DNA of 64,000 bases from Aedes albopictus. Its lineage: Eukaryota; Arthropoda; Insecta; Diptera; Culicidae. The DNA is taken from assembly GCF_035046485.1 (NCBI RefSeq), contig NC_085137.1, positions 375,596,706-375,660,705 on the forward strand, written 5' to 3'. The position numbers and the translations under genes were made by a program. Below, in pieces: positions 21,691 to 32,200 of this stretch. The notes beneath the pieces are model-generated. The model worked only from the letters and a program-made list of their open reading frames with translations, ran no database searches and was not told where the DNA came from. Every line of letters begins with the position of its first letter. The stretch's first letter is position 1.

Positions 21691-23900
21691 TGCCGAAGAC
21701 ACCAACTTCCTAAGTAATCAGAATCTTGTGATAAATGAGATGTTAATTGTATCAGTGTTACGTCTGTTTGTGATGTTTTTTGGGATCATTCATATAATAC
21801 GTAACAAAAAACCCAAGAAACCCCACGAAACAACAATGGGAAATTTTGAAATTTTGCAAAAAGCATAACACAGCGCTAGATCCCCTTGTTCCCCTAGTGT
21901 TACGTAATATATGAACGAGCCCTTCTGGGCCGCTGGGCATATATGTCTGTCCACCTACAGCAGTGCGATTAATCCTATTGTTGCATATTGTTCGCTTGCT
22001 TAGGTAAGGTACGTTTCATCTTATTGATTAGGGGCATTATGGAATGCTCTCTAGCGCCACCTGGCGGAAATTTCCCGAACTAAATTGTTCATCACTAGAT
22101 AGGCCTTGATTTACCTAGCATCTTTGCTAAAAACATCACTCTTTTAAAAAGTAAGGATCACGAGATACGCAAGGGCCCCAAAACAGACCTTTATTTAAGG
22201 TACCCTTTTGAGGGTAAGGAAATGGTAATTATTTTACAATAATTTTAAATGATATGCAAGCTAATTTATAAATTTGCCATTGAAACCAAACTAGTAATGA
22301 GACATTGGGCGTGGTTCAAGAATGAACTCGATCATTATTGCTCTGTTCTTAGTATGACGGAAATTAGACAAAAAACAATAACGTGCCTCTGGAGCCGGCC
22401 TTCTGATCGTACCCTATAGGGCCCCGGTTTTGAACTCAATCGTTTTAAGTAACACCTCCCAACGACACAAGTTTGCGAAAATGATTAGAATTTGTTACGT
22501 CCAAGGCTACGCCCAGTGAATCAAAATTCAATCATCGCGCAACAATAATGATAATGTCGCAACCTGTATTTGTTGCGACAATCCACCCAATGCGACATAA
22601 GATTGTCCCAACTTGAAAATAATAGGATTAACATCGTACATCACGAGTTTAGAGATTTTTAAACCTTGCATTGCGATTTTCGAACGGTAATGTCGGGTCG
22701 GTAAACACTGTAACTCTGGTGAAGCTCGATCATCAAAAAGTTTTGACTTTGGGTTAGTAATAATTGATTATTCACGAGTTGAAAAGTACACAACAAATTC
22801 AGCTTCCGTTTTGTCTGCAACAAAAAATTTCGAGATCATGTCATTATCTGTTACCAGTAGGGATAAAGAGTTATCGTCGCGCCTTCTTTGTTGCTTGTTT
22901 TGTGCCTCTTTTGTCTGACAATTCTCTTCACTGGCTACGCCTCTTTCTGTTAGTTATGATTACCGATAAAAAACGAATGATTTCTGTTCACTATCTTATG
23001 AAGGCAAAGTCTATTTAGCATTCAGTTAAGATTAGATGTGAATGATTTTTTATTGACCCCAATGGCGGATCCTTTGTCTCCGAGATATACATCAGCTAGC
23101 TTCGCCATACTCAAAACATGCCTGACTGATTGATTTGCTATTTATTTGCCTGGTGGAAAGCATCAAAACACCTCAATCGCGCACCTGTTATCTGTATCTC
23201 CACGGAGAGAAAATATTACACCTCAACGCGTCCGCGTGTATTAAGCAAAGTAATGCCCCCCGCGATGACAAGTGTGGCTCGGAAACAGTCAGTGCGAGCG
23301 CAGTCGATTTATCTTGGAATTGCTCCTTTGTAATCCCGTTGATAACAAAGCTCATTCTTCCATATCAATTCCGCGACAGTTGGAGTGAGCCGGTGAGCGC
23401 CCTCTTAGTTAGGCAGGAGAAAAGTGAACAATCGACACTACCGGGGTAACCCCCATACTTGGGAGGTGGAATGCATTTAAAAAGGAATTTGCCACATTTC
23501 ATTAGGGCAGCAGAAATAGTATCTTCTACTTTGAGAGAGCATGAAGTAGAAAAACGATCTGAAACACGCCACAAATAACTGCACATCAAATAATCTATAT
23601 GCTTGATACATCCTTCTACTGTAGAGTGGCTTAGCGCCAATAAACGGATTTAAGTTGGATGTGGACAACTTATTTTTGCATACTTTTACTCCTCCCTTTT
23701 GACCTAGAGGGTGGTTTTTAAAATTAAAACATTTTTATCAATGTGATATATTTTTATGAAAATTACCTAAAACTCCTTGTTTGGGTTGTAGCCTTAAACA
23801 GCTGTAACGTAACTCCTGGTTATCCAAAACGTCCTTAAGTTTTGAACTTAGTCTACTGAATACAAATAATAAGTCTTCAAAGATATTTCGGCGCGTGTCA
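21691..23900. other. CDO intron 2, unassigned
   Basis: No gene or bounded repeat could be supported. A segment near 22384 matches 3140-3165. The short ORFs around 22764-23668 lack any recognisable motif. Confidence 0.3.
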
Positions 23901-24310
23901 GAGGCGTTACGCAGGCGTTTTCGGTGCTTCGGATCTCAGGTGCGTTACATAGGGCCGACGAGAATTTAAGGTGATTTCGGAATTTAAGGGCATTTCAAGA
24001 AGTTTTAGAGGAATTTTGGTGGGTTTTGGAGGCGTTACGGAGGTGTCTTCTATGGTTTCAGAGGGTCTTAGGTGCATGACATGGAGTCCGAGAGGATATT
24101 TAGGAATTTCTGAGGTATTTCAGCAAGATTCTTAGGATTTTTGGTGGGTTTTAGAGGCGTTACTTAGAAGTTTTCGGTGCTTTCGGAATTACATTGGGTC
24201 CGTGGTGTTTTAGAGGGATTTCAAAGCAGTTTCAGGAAATCTCAGAGGACCTCTCAACGAAAACCTTTGAAACGCCTCTGAAACCACTACAATTTTATTG
24301 AAATGTCCCT
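23900..24310. repeat. Minisatellite-like GAGGCGTT/GAAATTTC repeat
   Basis: Degenerate short units (TTTCGGTGCTT, GAGGCGTTAC, GGAATTTCAG) recur throughout. The complementary style of repeat (CCTCTGAAATGCC) is found at 25630-26030. Confidence 0.5.
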
Positions 24311-24324
24311 CAAATCCTCGTACC

Positions 24325-24501
24325 GTCGTGCGGGGCTACTTTTGAAATGTGGGGCTACTTTGGACACTTTTGACCATTTTTTTTTTCCTCCCCTGTTGGG
24401 GAATTTAAGCCACTGCGTCCAATAAGCTGAACTTTTGTGGCATTTTGTGTCGTGCGGGGCTACTTTTGAAATGTGGGGCTACTTTGGACACTTTTGACCA
24501 T
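24325..24501. mobile_element. LINE 3'-end fragment flanked by a 53-bp direct repeat
   Basis: A 71-bp insert (24378-24448) equals the 3' UTR of the LINE at 3.2 kb and 39.9 kb. It is on the minus strand, with its A tail read as T's at 24378-24386. It sits between two copies of a 53-bp sequence, 24325-24377 and 24449-24501, both beginning GTCGTGCGGGGCTACTTTTG and ending TTTTGACCAT. The simplest reading is a severely 5'-truncated LINE insertion with a very long target duplication. Confidence 0.75.
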
Positions 24502-24830
24502 ATATTCTTTGGATTCAAAATATGGTTCAAATCTGATTGATGTCCTTGGAACTATTACGAAGCAATATTTTCCCCTGCATCAGGATGAAATTATTTTTCA
24601 AACAGACCCTTCATTACTTGTCAGGACGAGAAAAACATCGAATAAACCAAAAAATGTATATCACGTAACAGAACAGTTGCTCTCTAAACATTGTTTCTAC
24701 AGTTCATAAATTCATTCAAGATATGTCAACGTAGCATGTACAATAAAATTGTTGTGTCGTTATACATTATAAATGACCGTTTCAACCAAATAAATGATTG
24801 ATTATCCCTTTTTTAAGGTCTGTATTACAA

Positions 24831-24919
24831 TAAGGTACACCGGGGCAAGTTGAAACCTATTTCAAAACTTCGCTTTCATCTTGCCCCACCCGTTTCAACT
24901 TGCCCCGGTGTACCTTATC
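24831..24919. repeat. 89-bp MITE with 27-bp perfect ends
   Basis: The first 27 bases (ATAAGGTACACCGGGGCAAG plus TTGAAAC) are exactly mirrored at 24893-24919. The spacer is 35 bp. Similar GGGGCAAG ends occur in the element at 58.4-59.3 kb. Confidence 0.75.
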
Positions 24920-25301
24920 ACGCTGTTCATAATACTTAAGGCAGCAAAGTGTAGAATTAGCATAAGTTAAAATACACAGAAATAAAAATTTAAAAAAACC
25001 TAAGGCAGCATAGAACCATCTAAAAACGCCAATATTTATTGAAATCATTTATGATATAGTGCGCTCGCGCTGTATACGACTAGCAAGGTTTTCTGGTAGT
25101 GTCCGGTTCTATGTGAGATCACTGAGATGTGTCCAATTGGTGTATGAACAACTTTTTTGTTTATTGATGGATCTAGTTCAAATTTTGCATACATCCTATA
25201 TACATAGTCACATTTATTATGTGTAAAAATTGTGGAAATCCATTTAGTACTCTGGGAGTTATAATGTCATAAAGTTGAAAAAACATGAAAAAGTGTAAAA
25301 A

Positions 25302-25623
25302 CCCGGGTAGAGGAAAAGAGCTCAATTATAGCATATTTTGATATTGAGATTAAAACGTGAAATTGGTTTGATTGATATAAGAGATAAAAGATTTAAAAAT
25401 AATATCAAAATTTACTTCTGGAACATCATCATCAGATCATATTTAGATCTTGTGAGATCTAACCAATAGCAGCGAGCTATTCATTTGATCTTGAAATATC
25501 ACATTTTGATCTTGTTCAGATGTTCCAGGAACATTTTTTAGATATTATTTTCAGATCTTTTATCTCTATTATCAATCAAACCAATATCTTGTTTTGATCG
25601 TTGGTACCTCACCTCTACCCGAG
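25302..25623. repeat. 322-bp foldback MITE, CCCGGGTAGAGG family
   Basis: Left end CCCGGGTAGAGG and right end CCTCTACCCGAG. Inside, GGTTTGATTGATATAAGAGA and its near complement near 25565 show the arms. The same left terminus appears at 59.45 and 59.9 kb. Confidence 0.65.
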
Positions 25624-25629
25624 AAGACG

Positions 25630-26035
25630 GTAATCCATTTGAAATGCCTCTGAACACCCAAGATGTTCCTGAAACCCCGATGAGAGGACCCTACCTGAAA
25701 TGCCTCAAAACGCCCATGAAAACTCCGTAATCCCATTAAAACACCCTTGAAACTACCATAATAAATTTGAAAAAAAAAAACTTAAACCCCTTGGAACGCC
25801 AATGAAACTCTCTGAAATTCCTCTGAAATGCCTTGAAATGCCTCTGAAATTCCCTTTATTCTATTGAAATGCCCATAAAATCCGCGTAATCCTATTGAAA
25901 CACCAATGAAACCTGAAGGAGCTCCCTGATTCTCCTGAAGGCCCCCGAAACAACCCCTTGAAACGCCCCTGAAGACCCTTGGAACCTCCTTTTCGTTGGG
26001 CTTTCTGGGAACTTCCTGGAAATCTCTTTTGCCCC
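25630..26035. repeat. Minisatellite-like CCTCTGAAATGCC repeat
   Basis: Degenerate units of CCTTGAAATGCC / CCTCTGAAATTCC. The Gly/Arg-rich ORFs on the minus strand across it are products of the repeat, not a protein gene. Confidence 0.5.
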
Positions 26036-26187
26036 ATCTCAAATGCCCAGAAGCAAGACCTGTTCAAGCGAACTAGAAGGAAAACGCTTCTCCTATACTA
26101 GACCAGTTGTCAAAAGTATTTGCGGAAAAAGGAACGCTCTACTTGAGAACAGGCAACATAGCTTTACTTTAGTAATTTCAAATAGGA

Positions 26188-26388
26188 TGACGATGGGTAA
26201 TATCGGCAGCTTTATTCGCCTCGTCGTGAGCGGTTTTTGTCGGACAAACTTCCTGAAACTTGGTCGTATAATTCAGCTTGGTTGGGAAGGATTTGAGGCC
26301 AATTCTGATTTCAACAGCTTCCAAAAAAGCAACTATGACTAAGAGAATAAAACTGCCGAAAAAACAAAATTTCCCCTATATTTTTAAA
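26188..26388. repeat. About 200-bp MITE (TATCGGCAG family), copy 1
   Basis: Contains AATATCGGCAGCTTTATTCG near the left, a conserved AGCTTGGTTGGGAAGGATTT core, and an inverted end (GAATAAAACTGCCGAAAA...TTCCCCTAT). Two further copies lie at 57787-57958 and 60588-60785. Confidence 0.65.
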
Positions 26389-26414
26389 TAACTCAAATCT
26401 AGTTTAGCATCAAT

Positions 26415-26648
26415 CATTTCCAGTTTTTTTTGTGATTAATTAATCATGATTAATCATGATTATTAATCAATGAGACATTTTAAATCATTAATCATAATCA
26501 CTAATCACAGATATAACCAAATTTAATCATTAATCATAATCATTAATCATGCTAAAAATCAAATCAATCATTAATCTTAATCATTAATCACAGAAATTGT
26601 CATTTTAATCATCAATGATTAATCATGATTAAAAAATTTGTTAATCAT
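26415..26648. repeat. AT-rich TTAATCATGATTAATCA repeat; BEL target
   Basis: Irregular tandem units of TTAATCAT and its complement. The BEL element inserted at the final ATCAT (26644-26648), which is duplicated on the far side. Confidence 0.7.
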
Positions 26649-27413
26649 TGTCGGCGCAGAAGTCGACAAGCTGGCAACCCTGCCATGCGATGCTCCGGAA
26701 GCGTCGCATTCATGTTCAAAGCGTCGCGTCCGCGGACAAAAGCGACGCGATGACAGCTGTGACAGACAAGCTGAGTGACAGCGAGACCCGGATTGGACTG
26801 ACAGTTTGACACGAGGGATGAAGCAATCATTCTTGTAAAGATTGTGGAAGAAGCGAGTTGTTCTCGGAGCGAGTAGAAATTAAAAGTTAAAGTTAAATCG
26901 ACCCTATTGGGCAATTTCCGTTCAGTTAGTTCTCAAAGATTGGTGACTTGGTTGGTGACTGTGTCCGATTCTCGGCCGGGAGAAAATTTAGCCGGAATAG
27001 TCGGTCTGTAATCCCAGCAGCAGAAAGTGAGGTTAGTTTAGTCTAGGAGGTTTCTCGTGTGCACCCAATTAATGCTTGATATCCACAGTCCGAGACGTGC
27101 ACTGCGCTGCCATTCCCAGTCGAGTGTTCCGCTAGATCCGTCCGCAAATTCCGCTAGGTCCTGAAAAGAAAGTAAGAGATGATTAGCAGTGTTAATATCA
27201 AATAATAATATAAATTGAATTTAGATCTGTAGGCGTAGAGGTTATAGATCTGAACCGTAGGTGTGCAAGCCGGAAGGGCCCACCGAATTGTGAGTAGAGG
27301 TTATAAAACGTAAAACATGTACTTACCATTGAAATTTACTTGCAGTTGAAGCATTAATATAACAGCTATCAAAACCGGTAACGTCTATTCACTGCACCCT
27401 ACCTGCGTTGATA
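26649..27413 (+). repeat. BEL 5' LTR
   Basis: Begins TGTCGGCGCAG and ends TTGATA, unusual in not ending with CA. It is followed by only 14 nt before the gag ATG, and no familiar tRNA primer-binding site is evident in that gap. A donor-like AAAGTAAGAG and an acceptor-like TTTACTTGCAG occur inside. Confidence 0.93.
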
Positions 27414-27427
27414 AATCTTCAAAATTT

Positions 27428-29227
27428 ATGCCTTTTCAAAATTCAAAGCCAACACCTGAAGAGCTGGCTGAGCTACGGTTCCAAGTAGAAATGTGCCGAA
27501 AATTATTGGAAACGTTGCAACCTAACAGCGAACCGAACCAAACAGTTCGACCGACGAACGCAGGCAATCAGCCAGCGTCGCATATACCACAGCAAGCGAC
27601 CAACACATCGCGCGTGGTGGGACAAACCGGCACCATTCCTAAGGTGAATCGATCGTTGCCAGTGGTTCCCGAGAACGATCAACCCCCGCCACATTATTAC
27701 GCTGAAGATGGCGCCGTAGGAGGACTCAAGCCGTCAGACGACATGTGGCCGCTGAGGAAGCCGGTAAGCCAAACTGGCAGAGCTCCGGTAAGTCAATCCA
27801 TCACAACCTCCGAAACACATCCAAACTATGTGGAACCCTCAGGTAAGCGTCATGCCTTGAACTATTCTACAAATACATTCAATTACGCCTCCAACAATTG
27901 CCCCACGACCAATAACCCATCTACCCGAGAGCTGCCGCACCTTAACGCGCGCCCGGGAGAAATGCAAACACCTCCCACAAACCCTCACGAGCAGCGGCGA
28001 GAGTCATTCGCGCACTCGGGTGATACGTCTTTCGACAGCCAATTCGAACAAAATTCGACCCGTTTACCAACGCGTAATTTCCCCTCGCGTGCGGTTGATT
28101 CGTCTCTGTCCCCTCGTCATTCATCGAACGTCCAAGTGAATCCCCATCCAGAAATAGTGCGTCCCACCCAGCAGCAGCTAGCAGCAAGGCAGTCCCTGGC
28201 TAAAGAACTTCCTCGCTTCACCGGCGACCCAGCTGAGTGGCCGATATTTATTTCCAACTACCGTTACACCACAGAAGCTTGCGGCTACACGGACGGTGAA
28301 AACATGCTTCGTCTCCAGCGATGCTTATCTGGACCGGCATTGGATACGGTGCGCAGTCGGTTGGTACTGCCGGCAGCAGTTCCACAGGTGATCGAGACGC
28401 TTCGTCTGCGTTTTGGTCGTCCGGAGTTACTAATCAACGCGCTGCTACGGAAGGTGCGTGAAATACCAGCTCCGAAATCCGACAGGCTGGAAGGACTCAT
28501 CGACTTTGGGATGGCGGTGCAGGCATTGTGCGACCATATCGAGGCCGCGAACGAACGCGCTCATCTCTCGAACCCGACACTTCTTCAAGAGCTCGTCGCC
28601 AAGTTGCCCGCGGATCAACGGATGATGTGGGCGGGATACCAACGAGGTTTTCAGCACGTCGACTTAAGGACCTTCGGAGACTACATGTCAGGAGTCGTCC
28701 GGGATGCAACCAGCGTTACAATTTTCGAACCGGAAGTAAGACGAATCAACGCTCGTGATCGTCCGAAGCACAAAGGGTTTATCAACTCCCACGCAGCGGG
28801 GACTCCGGCTGAAACAGGAGATTCATCACGGGAACGGAAGGAGGAACCGAAGCAGTTCAATTGCACTCACTGCAATAAGAGCAGTCATCGATTGCGAGAT
28901 TGCGATGCATTTAAGAAGCTGAACGTCGATGATCGCTGGCGCAGGATTCGTGAGCTGAAGCTGTGTCAAAGCTGTTTGTTCAGCCATGGTCGGAGAGCGT
29001 GCCGAATTCGAAAGACTTGCGACATCGAAGGTTGCCAGTATAACCATCATAAACTTCTACACTCTTCTGGAGGACCCCCAAAGCCCTCAGCCCCACCTGC
29101 TCAGGTGGCTGAAAACCATACTCATCGTCAATCTACATCCTCGACGTTATTTCGAATCGTCCCAGGGTCACTGGACGAAGCGGCTCGATCAACACCTTTG
29201 CCTTCCTCGATGAGGGATCAGATATGA
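27428..29227 (+). CDS. BEL Gag polyprotein
   Basis: A 599-residue structural protein that packages element RNA. The first 200 residues are Pro/Asn/Thr-rich and probably disordered. A globular gag core of the DUF1759 type follows (about residues 255-420; LPRFTGDPAEWPIFISNY is characteristic). Then comes a CX2CX4HX4C zinc knuckle (CTHCNKSSHRLRDC, about 479-492) and a second Cys/His cluster (CQSCLFSHGRRAC). It ends in TGA at 29225-29227, overlapping the downstream ORF by ATGA. The last residues are frame-shifted relative to the protease-like sequence encoded beneath them, so the natural product probably once continued into pol. Confidence 0.92.
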   Translation: MPFQNSKPTPEELAELRFQVEMCRKLLETLQPNSEPNQTVRPTNAGNQPASHIPQQATNTSRVVGQTGTIPKVNRSLPVVPENDQPPPHYYAEDGAVGGLKPSDDMWPLRKPVSQTGRAPVSQSITTSETHPNYVEPSGKRHALNYSTNTFNYASNNCPTTNNPSTRELPHLNARPGEMQTPPTNPHEQRRESFAHSGDTSFDSQFEQNSTRLPTRNFPSRAVDSSLSPRHSSNVQVNPHPEIVRPTQQQLAARQSLAKELPRFTGDPAEWPIFISNYRYTTEACGYTDGENMLRLQRCLSGPALDTVRSRLVLPAAVPQVIETLRLRFGRPELLINALLRKVREIPAPKSDRLEGLIDFGMAVQALCDHIEAANERAHLSNPTLLQELVAKLPADQRMMWAGYQRGFQHVDLRTFGDYMSGVVRDATSVTIFEPEVRRINARDRPKHKGFINSHAAGTPAETGDSSRERKEEPKQFNCTHCNKSSHRLRDCDAFKKLNVDDRWRRIRELKLCQSCLFSHGRRACRIRKTCDIEGCQYNHHKLLHSSGGPPKPSAPPAQVAENHTHRQSTSSTLFRIVPGSLDEAARSTPLPSSMRDQI

Positions 29228-32200
29228 CATTGGTAGAGAATGACTTGATTGCATCGCTGGGTATCCAAGGTACTCCGCTTCCACTTTGTCTACGGTGGAC
29301 TGGAAACACCTCACGCCTGGAGAAGGAGTCGCAACAGGTCACGATCGAGATCACTGGAGTCGGACAGAAGAAGCGACACCAGCTGCTGAACGCAAGGACG
29401 GTGAAGAATCTCGGACTTCCTCGCCAAACCTTCCAAATGGAAGAAGCGGAAGAGAAGTACCAGCACTTGAAAGGCATTCCAGTCACCAGCTACGAGAACG
29501 TAGTGCCCAGAATCCTGATCGGCATAGATAACCTGCGCCTAGCACTGCCGCTGAAGGTACGTGAAGGAAAAGAAGAATCAGCACCGGTGGCAGTGAAAAC
29601 CAGACTGGGCTGGTGCGTTTACGGTCCCCAAGGATGCCAAAAACGAAAGTCATATAGCTTCCACATCTGCGAGTGTTCCTGCGATGAAACACTACACGAT
29701 ACAGTGAAAGAATTCTTCGCCGTTGAGGCTACCGGAGCAGGTCCTGTGGACATCCCGCTCACGCAGGAGGAAGAAAAGGCGTTGATGATCATGGAGGAAA
29801 CAACTCGACGAGTTGGGAATCGTTTTGAAACGGGCTTGATATGGAAGCAGGATAAGGTGGAGTTCCCGGACAGCTATTCTATGGCCGTACTACGAATGGA
29901 ATGCCTTGAACGCCGAATGGATCGCAACCCAGGGCTGAAGGATAATCTCCATCGGCAAATAACTGAATATGAAGCCAAGGGCTATGCTCACAAAGCCACA
30001 AAAGCTGAAATGGAAGCCGCGGATCCGCGAAGAGTATGGTACCTTCCAGTTGGAGCAATCATCAACCCCAAGAAACCAGAAAAAGTCCGTGTTATCTGGG
30101 ACGCCGCCGCTAAGGTTGAAGGGGTATCATTGAACAGTCAACTTCTCAAAGGTCCTGATCTGCTTTCTTCCCTTCCGGCGATTCTGTTCCGCTTTCGACA
30201 GTACGGAGTGGCAGTGAGTTCAGACATACAAGAAATGTTTCATCAGATCAAAATAAGAGAAGCTGACAAACATTCCCAGCGCTTCTTGTGGCGCGACAAG
30301 CCGTCCGATGAACCAAGCATCTACCTGATGGACGTTGCCACGTTCGGGAGCACCTGCTCCCCAGCTTCAGCACAATTTGTCAAAAATTTGAACGCTGAAC
30401 AACACCGCGACCGGTATCCCGATGCGGCAGATGCGATCGTTGATGATCATTACGTCGACGATTGTCTGATGAGTTTCGGTTCCGAGGAAGAAGCAGCAAA
30501 GGTGGCACGCGATGTGCGACACGTACACGGTAACGGTGGCTTCAAGCTGCACAACTGGCGGTCGAACAGTAGCAAAGTACTGGAACAGTTGGGTGAAGTG
30601 CAGCCTGAGCCCGACAAGCAGCTGAACCTAGTCGATGGAAAGAAGTCCGAGAGGGTGCTTGGAATGTTGTGGAGCCCGTCGACCGACGAGCTGAGCTTCT
30701 CCACACAGATGAGCGAAGAGGTCCAGACACTGATCCAGACAGAAACGCGACCAACGAAAAGGCAAGTGTTGCGTTGCGTTATGACGTTGTTCGACCCTTT
30801 GGGGCTGCTATCGCCGTTCCTCATCCATGGCAAAGTTCTAATCCAGGACTTATGGCGAGAAGGTACGCAGTGGGACGAACAAGTAAGCGATGAGGTCAAC
30901 GAGAAGTGGAAAAGATGGTTGCGGATGCTTGAGTATATTGCCGAAGTACGGGTTCCTAGATGCTACTTTCACAAAGCCACTAGGGAGAATTATCGGAATT
31001 CGGAGTACCACGTATTCGTCGACGCCAGCGAAGAGGCTTATTCCTGCGCGATTTATCTACGTACGCTCAGTGAAAGTGGAGATCCGCAATGCTGCCTAGT
31101 TGCCGCCAAGTCGAAGGTGGCTCCGATAAAACCATGGTCAATTCCCAAGCTCGAACTTCAAGGATGCGTGCTCGGCGTACGATTAGCGAAATTCGTTAAG
31201 GAGAACCACAGCTTGTCTGTCTCAAAGACGTTTTTCTGGTGTGATGCCTCAGTCGCACTCGGCTGGATCAAAGCTGACCCGAAGAGCTACCGACAGTTCG
31301 TATCCTGCAGAGTAGGCGAGATTCTGGAGCACACATCGACAAACCAGTGGCGCTGGGTACCATCGAAGGATAATCCAGCTGATGAAGCAACCAAATGGGG
31401 AAGCGGGCCATATTTCGATCCAGAAAGCAAGTGGTTCCATGGACCCAACTTCCTCCGTCTACCTGAAAACGAATGGCCCCAGCCCAAGGCGCGCGTGGCC
31501 GCACCTACCGAAGAAATGCGTGCATCGATCCTTCACCACTGCTCGTTCGTACCGGTCATTGACTTTGATCGATTTTCCTCCTGGGATCGGCTACAACGAG
31601 CAACGGCATACACTCGTCGATTCATACACAATTCGGCAAAAAGACAGCCGAAATTCACTGGACAACTGTCGCAAGCAGAACTCCGAGCAGCCGAAGAAGT
31701 CATCATCAAGTTGGTGCAACTCGAATGCTACCCAGACGAGATCGCAGCACTGACGAACAAGGCACCGAACGAGATCGATCAAAGCGTCGTCACCAAGGGG
31801 AGCTCGATTTACCGACTGATGCCGATGTTGGACAACGTCGGCGTACTGCGTGAACGAGGCCGAATCGGCGCTGTCAAAGACGTCTGCTACGACGTGCGGC
31901 ATCCAGTCATCCTCCCACGAAACCATCGAGTAACGAAGCTGCTAGTACAACGGTTTCACCAGCGGTACCGCCACGGAAATGCAGAGACAGTAGTTAATGA
32001 GATCCGTCAACTGTACACCATCCCAAGACTACGGCTAGTTGTCAAGCAAGTGACTCGCGACTGCACAGTATGCAAGGTCCGTCGAGCACGACCGGTAATT
32101 CCGCTGATGGCGCCTCTTCCACTCGCACGCGTAGCCCATCATCAACGTCCATTCACCTATACAGGGGTGGACTATTTCGGGCCGCTTCTGGTAAAACAAG

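Noticed and set aside
25782..26067. Gly/Arg-rich protein ORFs on the minus strand
   Set aside because: They arise from the degenerate CCTCTGAAATGCC repeat, not from a conserved protein.
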